Source: Burkholderiales bacterium
Lineage (GTDB): Bacteria > Pseudomonadota > Gammaproteobacteria > Burkholderiales > Burkholderiaceae_C
Assembly: GCA_021414305.1 (NCBI GenBank)
Contig: JAIOOS010000009.1
Coordinates: forward strand, 1 to 62,588
Length of the DNA: 62,588 nucleotides
Direction of reading: 5' to 3'
Shown here: in pieces, positions 8,727-19,941 of the stretch
Layout: every line of letters begins with the position of its first letter
How positions within the stretch are numbered: position 1 is the stretch's first letter
Made by a program: the position numbers and the translations under genes
Notes under the pieces: model-generated
Seen by the model: only the letters and a program-made list of their open reading frames with translations
What the model was told of the DNA's origin: nothing
The model's database searches: none

Positions 8727-10706
8727 TTGCGTCACGTCCTGTCCTCGGCCGTCACGCTCGCCGTCGCCTTCGTCGGCGCCGCTGCGACGGCGGCGCCGCA
8801 GCCTGGCCCCGCCTTTCCCGTCTATGCGAACGCGCCAGCCGTGGCCGTGGCGTGCGACGCCGGCCTGGCCGACATCGCGGCGCGGGTCGGCCGACTCGAG
8901 AAGCGATCTGCGGATGCCGGCTGGCTCGCCGCCTGGGACGACCTCAACGCGGCGATCGAGGACAGTGCGTCGCCGGTGTCGTTTCTCGAGAACGTCCACC
9001 CCGACTCGGCGGTCCGCGATGCGGCGCAGGCGTGCAGCCAGCGGTGGACCGAGTTCGGCTCGAGCCTGAGCCAGAACGAAGCGCTCTACCGGGCCCTCCT
9101 GCGCGTGCGCCCGCGCGATGCGATCGACCGCGCCTTCCTCGCCTACGCGCGCGAAGGCTTCGAGGACGCGGGAGTCTCGCTGCCGCCCGCGGCGCGAGCA
9201 CGGGCCAAGGAGCTCAACGACCGGATCGGCGAACTGGGCCGGCAGTTCGACGCACGGATCCGCGACGCGAACATCAAGCTCGCGTTCACCGTCGACGAGC
9301 TGGCCGGCGTTCCCGAGCCGGTCTGGAAGACGAAGCCGCGCGACGCCGAGGGAAGGATCCTGCTCGGCATCGACAACCCCACCTTGCGGCCGGTGGTCGA
9401 CCGTGCCGACACGGCGTCGACCCGCGAGCGCATGCTCCGCGCCAAGTTCAGCGAAGGCGGCGACGCCAACCTCGCGGTGCTCGCCGAGCTGGTGCGCCTG
9501 CGCCAGGAGTACGCCCGCCTGTTCGGCATGAAGACCTTCGCCGACTTCCAGATGCGCCGTCGCATGATCGGCAGCACGGAAAAGGCGCAGCGCTTCCTCG
9601 GCGAGGTGCGGGGCGCCGTCACCGCGCGCGAGCTGCGCGACCTCGCCGAGCTGCGCGAGGCCAAGGCGCGCCATCTCGGCACGCCGCCCGCGACGACCCG
9701 GCTCGAGCGCTGGGACGTTGCCTACTACACCGAGCGGCTGCGTCGCGAGCGCTACAGCGTCGACCAGGAGGCGTTCCGGCCGTACTTCCCGCCCGAGGAG
9801 AGCCTGCGCTTCGTGATGAAGATCGCCGAGCGCATGCTGGGGGTGCGCTACACGCCGGTCGCGGCGGCACTCTGGCACGAGGACGCGCGCGCCTTCGTCG
9901 CCACCGACACCCGCACCGGCAAGCCTCTGGCCACGCTCTACGTCGATCTCTACCCGCGCGACGCCAAGTTCGGCCATGCCGCAGTCTGGTCGTTGCAGGG
10001 TTCGGCGACACGCATCGGTCGGGTCCCGCAGGCCGCGCTGGTCGTCAATCTCGATCGCAAGGGCCTGACCCTGGGCGAGCTCGAGACGCTGCTGCACGAG
10101 ATGGGCCACGCCTTGCACAACAACCTGTCGGCGACCCGCTACATGCAGCAGTCGGACAACTACGTGCAGTGGGACTTCGGCGAGGCGCCCTCGCAGATGC
10201 TCGAGGACTGGGTCTACGACAAGCAGGTGCTGAAGCTGTTCGCCGAGGTCTGCGCCGCCTGCCCGCCGGTGCCCGACGAGATGATCGACAAGGCTCGTGT
10301 CGCCCGCGACTTCGGCAAGGGCGGCCGCTTCGCCTTCCAGCTCCTGCTCGCTTCCTACGATCTCGCCCTGTACACGCAAGAGTCGCCCGACCCTCTCGGG
10401 CTCTGGAACGAGATGGAAGGCGCGACGCCGCTCGGCAATTTCGCCGGCACGCGTTTCCCGGCCGGCTTCGCCCACATCGCCAGCGGCGGTTACCCCGCCG
10501 GCTACTACGGCTATCTCTGGAGCCTGGTCGTCGCCCTCGACTTGCGCACGGCATTCGGCGCCGACCGGCTCGACCCGGTGGTCGGCGCCCGCTACCGGCA
10601 GACGGTGCTGGCGCGAGGACGGGAGCAGCCGCCGGGGGAACTGGTGCGTCACTTCCTCGGCCGCGAGACGAACTCCAGGGCCTTCTTCGACTACCTCGCC
10701 CGCTAG
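8727..10706 (+). CDS. Exported M3-family zinc metallopeptidase
   Basis: Oligopeptidase-like thimet-fold zinc peptidase of 659 residues. The zinc-binding HEMGH motif is at residues 457-461, and the C-terminal substrate-binding region with GGYPAGYYGYLW is typical of M3 enzymes. The start is a TTG with a GAGGAGG ribosome-binding site 4 nt before it. An N-terminal hydrophobic stretch (about residues 5-22, ending AAATAA) looks like a signal peptide. Most well-known M3 peptidases (OpdA, Dcp, PepF) are cytoplasmic, so a periplasmic location is notable. It is followed by an exported subtilisin-like peptidase 37 bp downstream. Confidence 0.9.
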   Translation: MRHVLSSAVTLAVAFVGAAATAAPQPGPAFPVYANAPAVAVACDAGLADIAARVGRLEKRSADAGWLAAWDDLNAAIEDSASPVSFLENVHPDSAVRDAAQACSQRWTEFGSSLSQNEALYRALLRVRPRDAIDRAFLAYAREGFEDAGVSLPPAARARAKELNDRIGELGRQFDARIRDANIKLAFTVDELAGVPEPVWKTKPRDAEGRILLGIDNPTLRPVVDRADTASTRERMLRAKFSEGGDANLAVLAELVRLRQEYARLFGMKTFADFQMRRRMIGSTEKAQRFLGEVRGAVTARELRDLAELREAKARHLGTPPATTRLERWDVAYYTERLRRERYSVDQEAFRPYFPPEESLRFVMKIAERMLGVRYTPVAAALWHEDARAFVATDTRTGKPLATLYVDLYPRDAKFGHAAVWSLQGSATRIGRVPQAALVVNLDRKGLTLGELETLLHEMGHALHNNLSATRYMQQSDNYVQWDFGEAPSQMLEDWVYDKQVLKLFAEVCAACPPVPDEMIDKARVARDFGKGGRFAFQLLLASYDLALYTQESPDPLGLWNEMEGATPLGNFAGTRFPAGFAHIASGGYPAGYYGYLWSLVVALDLRTAFGADRLDPVVGARYRQTVLARGREQPPGELVRHFLGRETNSRAFFDYLAR

Positions 10707-10743
10707 CATCCCGGTTTCCATTCGACTTCTTCGGAAGACAGCC

Positions 10744-12573
10744 ATGCGTTCCCTGACGTCACTCTCCCGGCCGCTGCTCGGCCTGCTGCTGGCCTGCGTC
10801 GCAAGCCTCGCCCTCGCCCAGGCGAAGCCGCGCATCGACAAGGCCGCCGACCTGCCGCGCTTCAGCTACAAGATCGACGGCAAGGTCGAGGACGTGGTCC
10901 GCTCGGCGGACAAGTTCGCGCCGTTCGCGGCAAGCCTTCGGCGCGACACCGAGTCGGTGCTCGCCGGCTACGAGATCGCCGACAAGGCGACCCGGCGCAA
11001 CCTCCTGAACCTGCTGCTGACGCTCGACTACCTCGACGGCCGCAACGATGCCGTGCTCGCCCGGATCGAGGAGATGCGGGCGCTGCAGGACAAGCCCGCC
11101 GACAAGCTGCTCAGCAGCCACCGTCTGAAGGCGATGGTGCAGGCCGGTCGCAACGGTGCCAGCGGCGACGACTACCGGCGCGCCGTCGGCGAGGCGATCC
11201 AGCGCGACCTCGCGGCGCTTCCCTACCCGGTGATCGAGAACGACATCAAGGGCGCCAAGGCGAGTGCCGAGCTGATCGGCGAGACCCTGATCCTCGGCCG
11301 GGTGCGCGAGGTCCTGCAGCCGGTGGTCGACGAGAAGGGCGCGCTCAGCTCCGACCTGGCGCCGGGCATCGTCTTCGCACGTTTCAGCCTGGTCGCGATG
11401 CTGCCGCTGAAGCAGACCCTGATCTCCACCTACGGCACTTACCTGGCCGCCCACCAGGTCGCCAAGGCCGACATCTGGGCGGCGCGCGACGTCACCCTCC
11501 GGCCCGCCGACGTGCGCGCCCCGGTCGTGATCGCGGTCTGGGACAGCGGCAGCGACACTCGCGTGTTCGCCGACCAGGTGCTGCGCGAGGGGGGGCAGCC
11601 GGCGGTGATCGCCTTCGACCGGTACAGCCGGCCGACCACCGGCGACCTGGCGCCGCTTCCGCCTGCGCTGCAGGGCAAGGTGGCACAGATCGCCGCCCGC
11701 TCCAAGGGCTTTTCCGACCTGCGCTCGAACGTCGACAGCAAGGAGGCCGGCGAGATCAAGGCGCTGCTCTCCGGCCTGCCGGCGGATCAATTCCGCGCCA
11801 CCTCCGAGGAGCTGAGCTTCGGCGGCAACTACACCCACGGCACGCACGTCGCCGGCATCGCCCTGGCCGGCAACCCGGGCGCCCGCCTGGTGGTGGCGCG
11901 GATCGACTTCGGCTACACGCTCAAGCCCGATCCGTGCCCGAGCCGGGAGCTGGCCGAGCGCGAAGCGCAGGCGGCACAGGCCTACGTCGACTTCATGAAA
12001 CGGAACAAGGTCCGTGTCGCCAACATGAGCTGGAGCGGCGACGTCGGCGACATCGAGTCCGACCTCGAGCAGTGCGGCATCGGCAAGACCGCTGCCGAGC
12101 GCAAGACGATGGCCCGCGAGTTCTACGAGATCCAGAAGGCCGGGCTGACCAAGGCGTTCGCCAGCGCGCCGGAGATCCTGTTCGTGGCGGCGGCGGGCAA
12201 CAGCAACAACGACGCCAGCTTCATCGAGAGCGTGCCGGGCGGCATTGCGCTGCCGAACCTGCTGACCGTCGGCGCCGTCGACAGCGCCGGCGAGGAGGTC
12301 GGGTTCACCAGCTACGGGCCGACCGTCAAGGTCCATGCCAACGGCTACCAGGTCGAGAGCTTCCTGCCCGGCGGCAGCCGGGTGGCGTTCTCGGGCACCT
12401 CGATGGCGGCGCCGCAGGTCGCCAACCTGGCCGGCAAGCTGCTCGCGGTGAACCCGAAGCTCGGCACCGCCGATCTGATCCGCATCATCGTCGGCACTGC
12501 CGATCGCTCGGCCGATGGCCGGCGGGTGCTGATCAATCCGAAGAAGGCGGTGGCCGCGGCGACGGCAGCGTAG
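10744..12573 (+). CDS. Exported S8 (subtilisin-like) serine peptidase
   Basis: A 609-residue secreted serine peptidase. The signal peptide spans about residues 1-25 and ends ALAQA. The catalytic triad fits D267 (VWDSGSD), H365 (HGTHVAG) and S553 (SGTSMAAP), with the oxyanion Asn in AAAGNSNN. Some 240 residues between signal peptide and the Asp box form a long helical N-terminal region of unknown role. The Asp-to-His distance of about 98 residues is roughly three times that of subtilisin, so a large insertion sits in the catalytic domain. It is probably co-transcribed with the M3 peptidase gene. Confidence 0.9.
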   Translation: MRSLTSLSRPLLGLLLACVASLALAQAKPRIDKAADLPRFSYKIDGKVEDVVRSADKFAPFAASLRRDTESVLAGYEIADKATRRNLLNLLLTLDYLDGRNDAVLARIEEMRALQDKPADKLLSSHRLKAMVQAGRNGASGDDYRRAVGEAIQRDLAALPYPVIENDIKGAKASAELIGETLILGRVREVLQPVVDEKGALSSDLAPGIVFARFSLVAMLPLKQTLISTYGTYLAAHQVAKADIWAARDVTLRPADVRAPVVIAVWDSGSDTRVFADQVLREGGQPAVIAFDRYSRPTTGDLAPLPPALQGKVAQIAARSKGFSDLRSNVDSKEAGEIKALLSGLPADQFRATSEELSFGGNYTHGTHVAGIALAGNPGARLVVARIDFGYTLKPDPCPSRELAEREAQAAQAYVDFMKRNKVRVANMSWSGDVGDIESDLEQCGIGKTAAERKTMAREFYEIQKAGLTKAFASAPEILFVAAAGNSNNDASFIESVPGGIALPNLLTVGAVDSAGEEVGFTSYGPTVKVHANGYQVESFLPGGSRVAFSGTSMAAPQVANLAGKLLAVNPKLGTADLIRIIVGTADRSADGRRVLINPKKAVAAATAA

Positions 12574-12581
12574 TCCGGGCG

Positions 12582-12601
12582 GCGCCGGCGAAGGCTGGCG
12601 C
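12582..12601. terminator. Hairpin between convergent genes
   Basis: An 8-bp GC-rich stem (one G-U pair) with a GAAG loop lies just after the S8 peptidase stop and before the end of the convergent ketosynthase gene. There is no T-run, so intrinsic termination is uncertain. Confidence 0.35.
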
Positions 12602-12648
12602 GTCCAGGCGCCGCTGGCGGGCGCCACGCCGCTGCAGGGCGTCGAGTC

Positions 12649-13941
12649 TCAGGCCGGCGCCAGCACCAGGCAGGCGTTGCTGCCGCCGAAGGCGAACGAG
12701 TCCGACAGCACCGCCGCGCCGGCAGGCAGGGGCTCGGCTCGATGCCGGACCAGGTTGAGAGCACAGCGCGGGTCGGGCTGCGTCAGGTTGCGCGTCGCCG
12801 GAACGCGAGCCTGCTTGAGCGTGACGATGCTGGCGGCCAGCTCGATCGCGCCGGAGGCGCCGAGCAGGTGGCCGTGCGCCGACTTGGTCGAGCTGACCAG
12901 CGGACCCTCGCTGCCGGCTCCGAACACCGCCGCGATCGCCTCGGCCTCGACCGGGTCGCCCATCGCCGTGCCGGCGCCGTAGGCGTTGACGCTGCCGATG
13001 CGGCGAGCGTCGAGCTGCGCGTCAGCCAGCGCGCTTCGCATCGCCTGGATCTGGCCGCGGACATCGGGCTCGGTCCAGTGGTGGCCGTCGCTCGCCCCGG
13101 CGTAGCCGGCGATGCGGGCATGGCGCTTCGCACCCCGGGCTTGTGCGTGCGCTTCCGATTCGATGACGAAGAAGGCGGCGCCTTCGCCGAGGACGATGCC
13201 GCGGCGGTCGCGGTCGAACGGCCGGCAGGCGGCTCCCGCATCGCTCGTCAGCGGCGCAAGAAGGCGCAGCGCCTGCCAGGCCTTGATGTTGCCGTCGCCG
13301 AACGGCGCCTCGGTGCCGCCGACCAGGGCGAGATCGAGGTAGCCATGGCGGATCGCGCGCATCGCTTCGCCGATCGCGGTGGTCGACGAGGCGCAGGCGC
13401 CGCTGTAGGTCTGCGACGGCCCGTGCAGGCCGTGCCGGATGGCGATCGCCGCCGCCGGCCCGCTCGGCATGCAGCGCAGCAGCGTCAGCCCCGGGAGCCG
13501 GCCGCCGCCGTGCAGCGTGGCATACGAATCGCTGACCGACTGGCTCGGGCCGGTGCTGCAGCCGACGAATACGCCGCAGCGTTGCCGCGCCGGCGCCCGT
13601 GGGGCCAGGCCGGCGTCGTCGAGCGCGCGCGACGCAGCGAGCAGGGCGAGATGGACACTGCGGTCGCCCAGCAGCAGCTCGCTGCGGCACAGCCCGGCGG
13701 CGACGTCGGCGTGCACCCGCGCGCCCGGAATGGGCGGCGCATGGCGCGTGCTCACGGCGTTCATGCAGGTCGCCTCGTCGAACAGGGCGCGGCCGAAGTC
13801 GGCAAGGCTGTGGCCGAGCGGCGTGACCAGGCCGACGCCGCTGACCACGACCCGGCGGTCGACGCCGAGCCGCTCGCGCAGTGCCGGCGGGTGGAGGGCT
13901 TGCCGTTCCGGCTCGCACAGGGCTGCTTCGTCTGCTCTCAC
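12649..13941 (-). CDS. Beta-ketoacyl-ACP synthase (FabF-like) with altered active site
   Basis: Condensing enzyme of the KAS I/II fold, 430 residues from the GTG at 13941, chosen for an AAAGGAA site 6 nt upstream; a GTG at 13971 would add 10 residues. The nucleophile is C183 in GACASSTTA. The conserved lysine is K353 in STKS and the second catalytic His is H358 in GHLLGASG. The first catalytic His, normally in a NAHGT motif, is replaced by Tyr321 in NAYGAGT. The rest of the fold, including the C-terminal SFAFGGSN, is intact. There is no ACP, ketoreductase or malonyltransferase nearby, so it is not the housekeeping fab locus. It may be a specialised condensing or initiation enzyme. Confidence 0.88.
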   Translation of the reverse strand: MRADEAALCEPERQALHPPALRERLGVDRRVVVSGVGLVTPLGHSLADFGRALFDEATCMNAVSTRHAPPIPGARVHADVAAGLCRSELLLGDRSVHLALLAASRALDDAGLAPRAPARQRCGVFVGCSTGPSQSVSDSYATLHGGGRLPGLTLLRCMPSGPAAAIAIRHGLHGPSQTYSGACASSTTAIGEAMRAIRHGYLDLALVGGTEAPFGDGNIKAWQALRLLAPLTSDAGAACRPFDRDRRGIVLGEGAAFFVIESEAHAQARGAKRHARIAGYAGASDGHHWTEPDVRGQIQAMRSALADAQLDARRIGSVNAYGAGTAMGDPVEAEAIAAVFGAGSEGPLVSSTKSAHGHLLGASGAIELAASIVTLKQARVPATRNLTQPDPRCALNLVRHRAEPLPAGAAVLSDSFAFGGSNACLVLAPA

Positions 13942-14058
13942 TTCGATTCCTTTCAGGGGCCTCCGTACCACGCAGGCCGGCTCCGGAAGCGGCCAGGGGC
14001 AGGGCGTGGCCGGATCCGCCCCGCGTTTGCGTGGAACGGGAGAGAAGGACGAACGGAC

Positions 14059-14613
14059 ATGATTTCAACGGAGGAATGGACCCTGCCGGCGGGCACCCGG
14101 CTGATGCTGCGCGCGGCCCGGGCCGACGACGCGCCGGCCTTGCAGGGAATGATCGAAGGCCTGTCGCGCGCCGACCGGCGTTGGCGCTTCCACGGCGCCA
14201 TCGCCGGCCTGCCCGCGGCAGAGCTGGAGCGCATGGTCGCGAGCGATGCCCGCCAGCTCGCGCTCGTGGTCGTGACCCCCGGCCCGCACGGCGAGCAGCT
14301 GATCGCCGAGGCGCGCTGCGTGGCCTCCGAGACTGTCGATGCGGCGGCCGAGTTCGCGCTGGCGGTCGCGGCGCCATGGCGTCGCTGCGGCGTCGGCTTT
14401 CGCGTTCTCCATGCCTTGCAGCGCGCCGCCTGGGGCCGCGGCTGGCGTCGTCTGTTCGGCTCGGTGCTCGCCGACAACGCGCCGATGCTCGCCCTGATGC
14501 GCAGCTGCGGCTTCGACCGCGAGCCCGACGCCTTCGAGCGCAGCCTGGTCCACGTCACCGCCACCTTGCATCCTCCCGTCCCCTTCGTGCTGCTGGAACA
14601 CCATGCTCACTGA
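14059..14613 (+). CDS. GNAT-family N-acetyltransferase
   Basis: A 184-residue protein with a GNAT-like core. The segment FALAVAAPWRRCGVGFRVL matches the beta4/alpha3 region, with a degenerate RxxGxG loop, and is followed by SVLADNAPMLALMRSCGF. Similar domains are fused to CoA ligases in bacterial protein acetyltransferases, but here the domain stands alone. It overlaps the downstream patatin-like gene by 11 bp, which suggests coupling. It is divergent from the ketosynthase gene with a 117-bp gap. Substrate unknown. Confidence 0.75.
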   Translation: MISTEEWTLPAGTRLMLRAARADDAPALQGMIEGLSRADRRWRFHGAIAGLPAAELERMVASDARQLALVVVTPGPHGEQLIAEARCVASETVDAAAEFALAVAAPWRRCGVGFRVLHALQRAAWGRGWRRLFGSVLADNAPMLALMRSCGFDREPDAFERSLVHVTATLHPPVPFVLLEHHAH

Positions 14614-15484
14614 CCGCAAACCTCCCTCGTCCGCGCCAGCGCCGCGGCTGGCCCTCGTGCTCGGCAGCGGCGGGGTGCGCAGCATCGCCGCCGTCGGCAT
14701 CGCCGAAGTGCTGCGCGCCGAAGGAATCGGCATCGATCTCGTCGTCGGCTGCAGCTCGGGTGCGCTGTTCGGCGCCACCATCGCGATGGGCATGCCGAGC
14801 GACGAGACCCTGGCCACGGCCATGGCGCTCTGGTCGGACGACCTGACACGCCAGCGCCGCTGGCGCGCCTACCTGCAGATGCTCGCCCCGCGCCTGGCCG
14901 GCTTCGGCGCCGGCTTCGCCCTGCGTGACGACCGGCTGATCGCCGAGCGCGTCGCGCGCGCCTTCGGCGAGCACAGGCTAGAGAGCCTGCCGACGCCGCT
15001 GCGCGTCTGCGCCACCGAGGCGTCCAGCGGCGAGCCGGTGGTGCTGACGCGCGGCTCGCTGGTCGAGGCCCTGCGCGCCAGCATGGCCTTGCCTTTCCTC
15101 TTTCCGAGCGTCGAGGTCGACGGTCGGCAACTCGTCGACGGCGTGATCTCCGATCCTCTGCCGGTGTCGGCGGCGAGCGATGCGGGCGCGATCGTCGCGC
15201 TCGGCTTTCGCGGCCCGATGCCGCGCCGGGTCGACCGGCCGTCGCGTCTGCTGGCGCGGGTCAGCACGGCGATGACGAACAACCTGATGCAGGCGCGCGT
15301 GGCCACGGCACGCGCCTCGGGGCAGCGGCTGCTGAGCCTCGAGTTGCGCCTCGATCGCCACGTCGGCCTGTGGCAGACCGAAGCGATGGCCTACCTGTTC
15401 GAGGTCGGGAGGCGCACCGCCCGTGCCTCTCTGCCGCAGATCGCGGCCCTGCTCGAGCCGGTCGGCGGGAGGGCCGCGGCATGA
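14603..15484 (+). CDS. Patatin-like phospholipase
   Basis: A 293-residue acyl hydrolase of the patatin/RssA type, with a Ser-Asp dyad. The glycine-rich oxyanion loop is GSGGVRS at residues 21-27, the nucleophile is S51 in GCSSG, and the Asp is D179 in LVDGVISDPLP. No signal peptide is visible, so it is probably cytoplasmic or membrane-associated. Its start lies inside the acetyltransferase gene and it is followed by the ECF sigma/kinase pair, which suggests a role in lipid homeostasis or signalling. This link is inferred from position only. Confidence 0.88.
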   Translation: MLTDRKPPSSAPAPRLALVLGSGGVRSIAAVGIAEVLRAEGIGIDLVVGCSSGALFGATIAMGMPSDETLATAMALWSDDLTRQRRWRAYLQMLAPRLAGFGAGFALRDDRLIAERVARAFGEHRLESLPTPLRVCATEASSGEPVVLTRGSLVEALRASMALPFLFPSVEVDGRQLVDGVISDPLPVSAASDAGAIVALGFRGPMPRRVDRPSRLLARVSTAMTNNLMQARVATARASGQRLLSLELRLDRHVGLWQTEAMAYLFEVGRRTARASLPQIAALLEPVGGRAAA

Positions 15485-15615
15485 CCTCGTGCGCGAGCCG
15501 GGAACGGGGCGAGGGCGATCGGATCCGGCCGCCTTGCCGCCCGGCGGGTGCCGCGCCGTCGCATCGGCGCAGCGCGCCGATCGCGGTCGCGGTCGCGCGG
15601 GCGGGTCGAGTTGAT

Positions 15616-16170
15616 ATGCTCGTCGCCATGCCTGCCGCGAGTCCTGCCCCGCCGGTTGCGCCGGAGTCGGTGCAGACGCTGTTTCCGGCGATGTACAGCG
15701 AGCTGCGGCGGCTCGCCCGGTCGCGCCTTTCGTCCGGCGGCCGGCATACCCTGCTCGACACCTCGACGCTCGTGCACGAGGCCTTCCTGCGCATGCAGCA
15801 CGGCACCGGCGTCCAGCTCAAGGACCGCGATCACTTCATGGCCTACGCGGCGACGACGATGCGATCGATCGTCATCGACTTCGTGCGCCGGCGCAGCGCT
15901 GCGCGACGCGGCGGCGACTCCGAGCATGTCACGCTCGATACCCAGGCGGCCGCCGACCTGGGCGCGTCGGACGACGAGATCCTTGCCGTCCACGAGGCGC
16001 TGCAGACCCTCGCCAGCGTCGACCCTCGGCTGGTGATCGTCGTCGAGATGCGCTATTTCGCCGGCCTGACCGATGCCGAGATCGGCGCTTCGCTGGGGGT
16101 CGCCGAGCGCACCGTGCGGCGCGACTGGGAACGCGCCCGCCTCCTGCTGGCGGAGATGCTGGGCCGCTGA
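15616..16170 (+). CDS. ECF-family RNA polymerase sigma factor
   Basis: A 184-residue sigma factor with region 2 (about residues 20-100, including the LRRLARSRL and DHFMAYAATTMRSIVIDFVRRR segments) and region 4 (ASVDPRLVIVVEMRYFAGLTDAEIGASLGV helix-turn-helix area). It resembles the ECF group found next to Ser/Thr kinases. The ATG at 15616 gives the usual length; an ATG at 15481, overlapping the patatin stop, would add 45 low-complexity residues. No anti-sigma factor is adjacent. The kinase gene starts 1 nt after its stop, so control through phosphorylation is plausible, as known for this sigma-kinase arrangement. Confidence 0.9.
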   Translation: MLVAMPAASPAPPVAPESVQTLFPAMYSELRRLARSRLSSGGRHTLLDTSTLVHEAFLRMQHGTGVQLKDRDHFMAYAATTMRSIVIDFVRRRSAARRGGDSEHVTLDTQAAADLGASDDEILAVHEALQTLASVDPRLVIVVEMRYFAGLTDAEIGASLGVAERTVRRDWERARLLLAEMLGR

Positions 16171-16171
16171 C

Positions 16172-19093
<2,922 letters not shown>

Positions 19094-19098
19094 GTCGT

Positions 19099-19122
19099 CG
19101 GCCGGTCCGCGCGGACGGCCGG
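19099..19122 (+). terminator. GC-rich hairpin after the kinase gene
   Basis: A perfect 12-bp self-complementary core, GTCCGCGCGGAC, is flanked by GGCC-rich arms just after the kinase stop. No T-run follows directly, so it may only slow transcription or protect the message end. Confidence 0.3.
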
Positions 19123-19193
19123 AGTCGGGTGTTCTTTGCGTGGAACGAGGGAGGGGCGATCCGTCCCCGCCTTCGAGACTCCGGAACACCTTC

Positions 19194-19904
19194 ATGGGCA
19201 AGCGCAGCTACACGATCAAGCAGACCAAGAGCAGCTCCTTCGCGGTGAGCTACTTCGAACTCTCGAAAGGCGTCGTCCAGGCGTCGTCGCTCGGCCTGCG
19301 GCCGGCCCGCCCTGACTTCGACAGCCTCCTGCCGGCGCTCGAAAAGTCCGGCGACGCGCTGGCCTACGAGCTGGGCTACGACGCGGGGCGCTTGTCGTTC
19401 GAGGTCCGCCTCGGCAAGAAGAGCACGACGCTGGCGACGGCACAGATCTCGGCCTTCAAGACGCTGAAAGCGCGACGCGAGGTGATGCGGCAGCTGCTGA
19501 ACTACGGGCTGGTGAAGGATTCCGACATGCCACCGAGCGAGGCCGACGTCGCCGAAGCCGAGAAGCAGCTGGCGACGGCGCGGGCGGCGGAGAAGCGCGC
19601 CTACGTGAGGATGCGCGAGATGGAATACGAGCGCAGCCTCACCGACCTCAGCGCCGACAACGTCAAGCGCTTCCGCGCCTGGGCCCGCGCCATCGGCCTC
19701 GGGCGGCACATCGATGCGCTCGATGCCGCCGGCCCGGGAAACGACGCCGGTCGCTCGAAGGTTCTGGCGGCGATCGACAAGCACGTCCTGCCGATGTTCT
19801 ACCGCGCCGAGGCGAAGCGTCCCGAATTCCAGCATGCCCGGCTCGAGCGTGCGGTCGCGGCACTGGAGAAACGGCTCGAGGCGCTGAACACGGTCACGCC
19901 CTGA
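19194..19904 (+). CDS. Protein of unknown function, 236 residues
   Basis: I do not recognise a family. The ATG at 19194 was chosen because the frame upstream is low-complexity; it gives a protein starting MGKRSYTIKQTKSS. The first half looks like a mixed alpha/beta domain. Residues of about 115-150 (ADVAEAEKQLATARAAEKRA) and the last 30 are charged and probably helical or coiled-coil. No signal peptide or membrane segment is seen, so it should be cytoplasmic. It follows the sigma-kinase pair by 100 bp and is convergent with the PhoH-type gene. Confidence 0.7.
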   Translation: MGKRSYTIKQTKSSSFAVSYFELSKGVVQASSLGLRPARPDFDSLLPALEKSGDALAYELGYDAGRLSFEVRLGKKSTTLATAQISAFKTLKARREVMRQLLNYGLVKDSDMPPSEADVAEAEKQLATARAAEKRAYVRMREMEYERSLTDLSADNVKRFRAWARAIGLGRHIDALDAAGPGNDAGRSKVLAAIDKHVLPMFYRAEAKRPEFQHARLERAVAALEKRLEALNTVTP

Positions 19905-19906
19905 CC

Positions 19907-19927
19907 CCGCTCCGGAAACCGGAGCGG
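19907..19927. terminator. Bidirectional hairpin between convergent genes
   Basis: A perfect 9-bp stem (CCGCTCCGG / CCGGAGCGG) with an AAA loop fills the 37-bp gap between two convergent stop codons. No T-run is seen on either strand, yet its position and symmetry fit a shared terminator. Confidence 0.55.
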
Positions 19928-19941
19928 CACGGCCTGACCGA

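Noticed and set aside
6621..10841. Very long open frame of about 1400 codons on the minus strand
   Set aside because: It runs antisense to prpE and the M3 peptidase, has repetitive Arg/Ala/Gly/Asp/Val-rich content and no domains. It is a by-product of GC-rich third positions.
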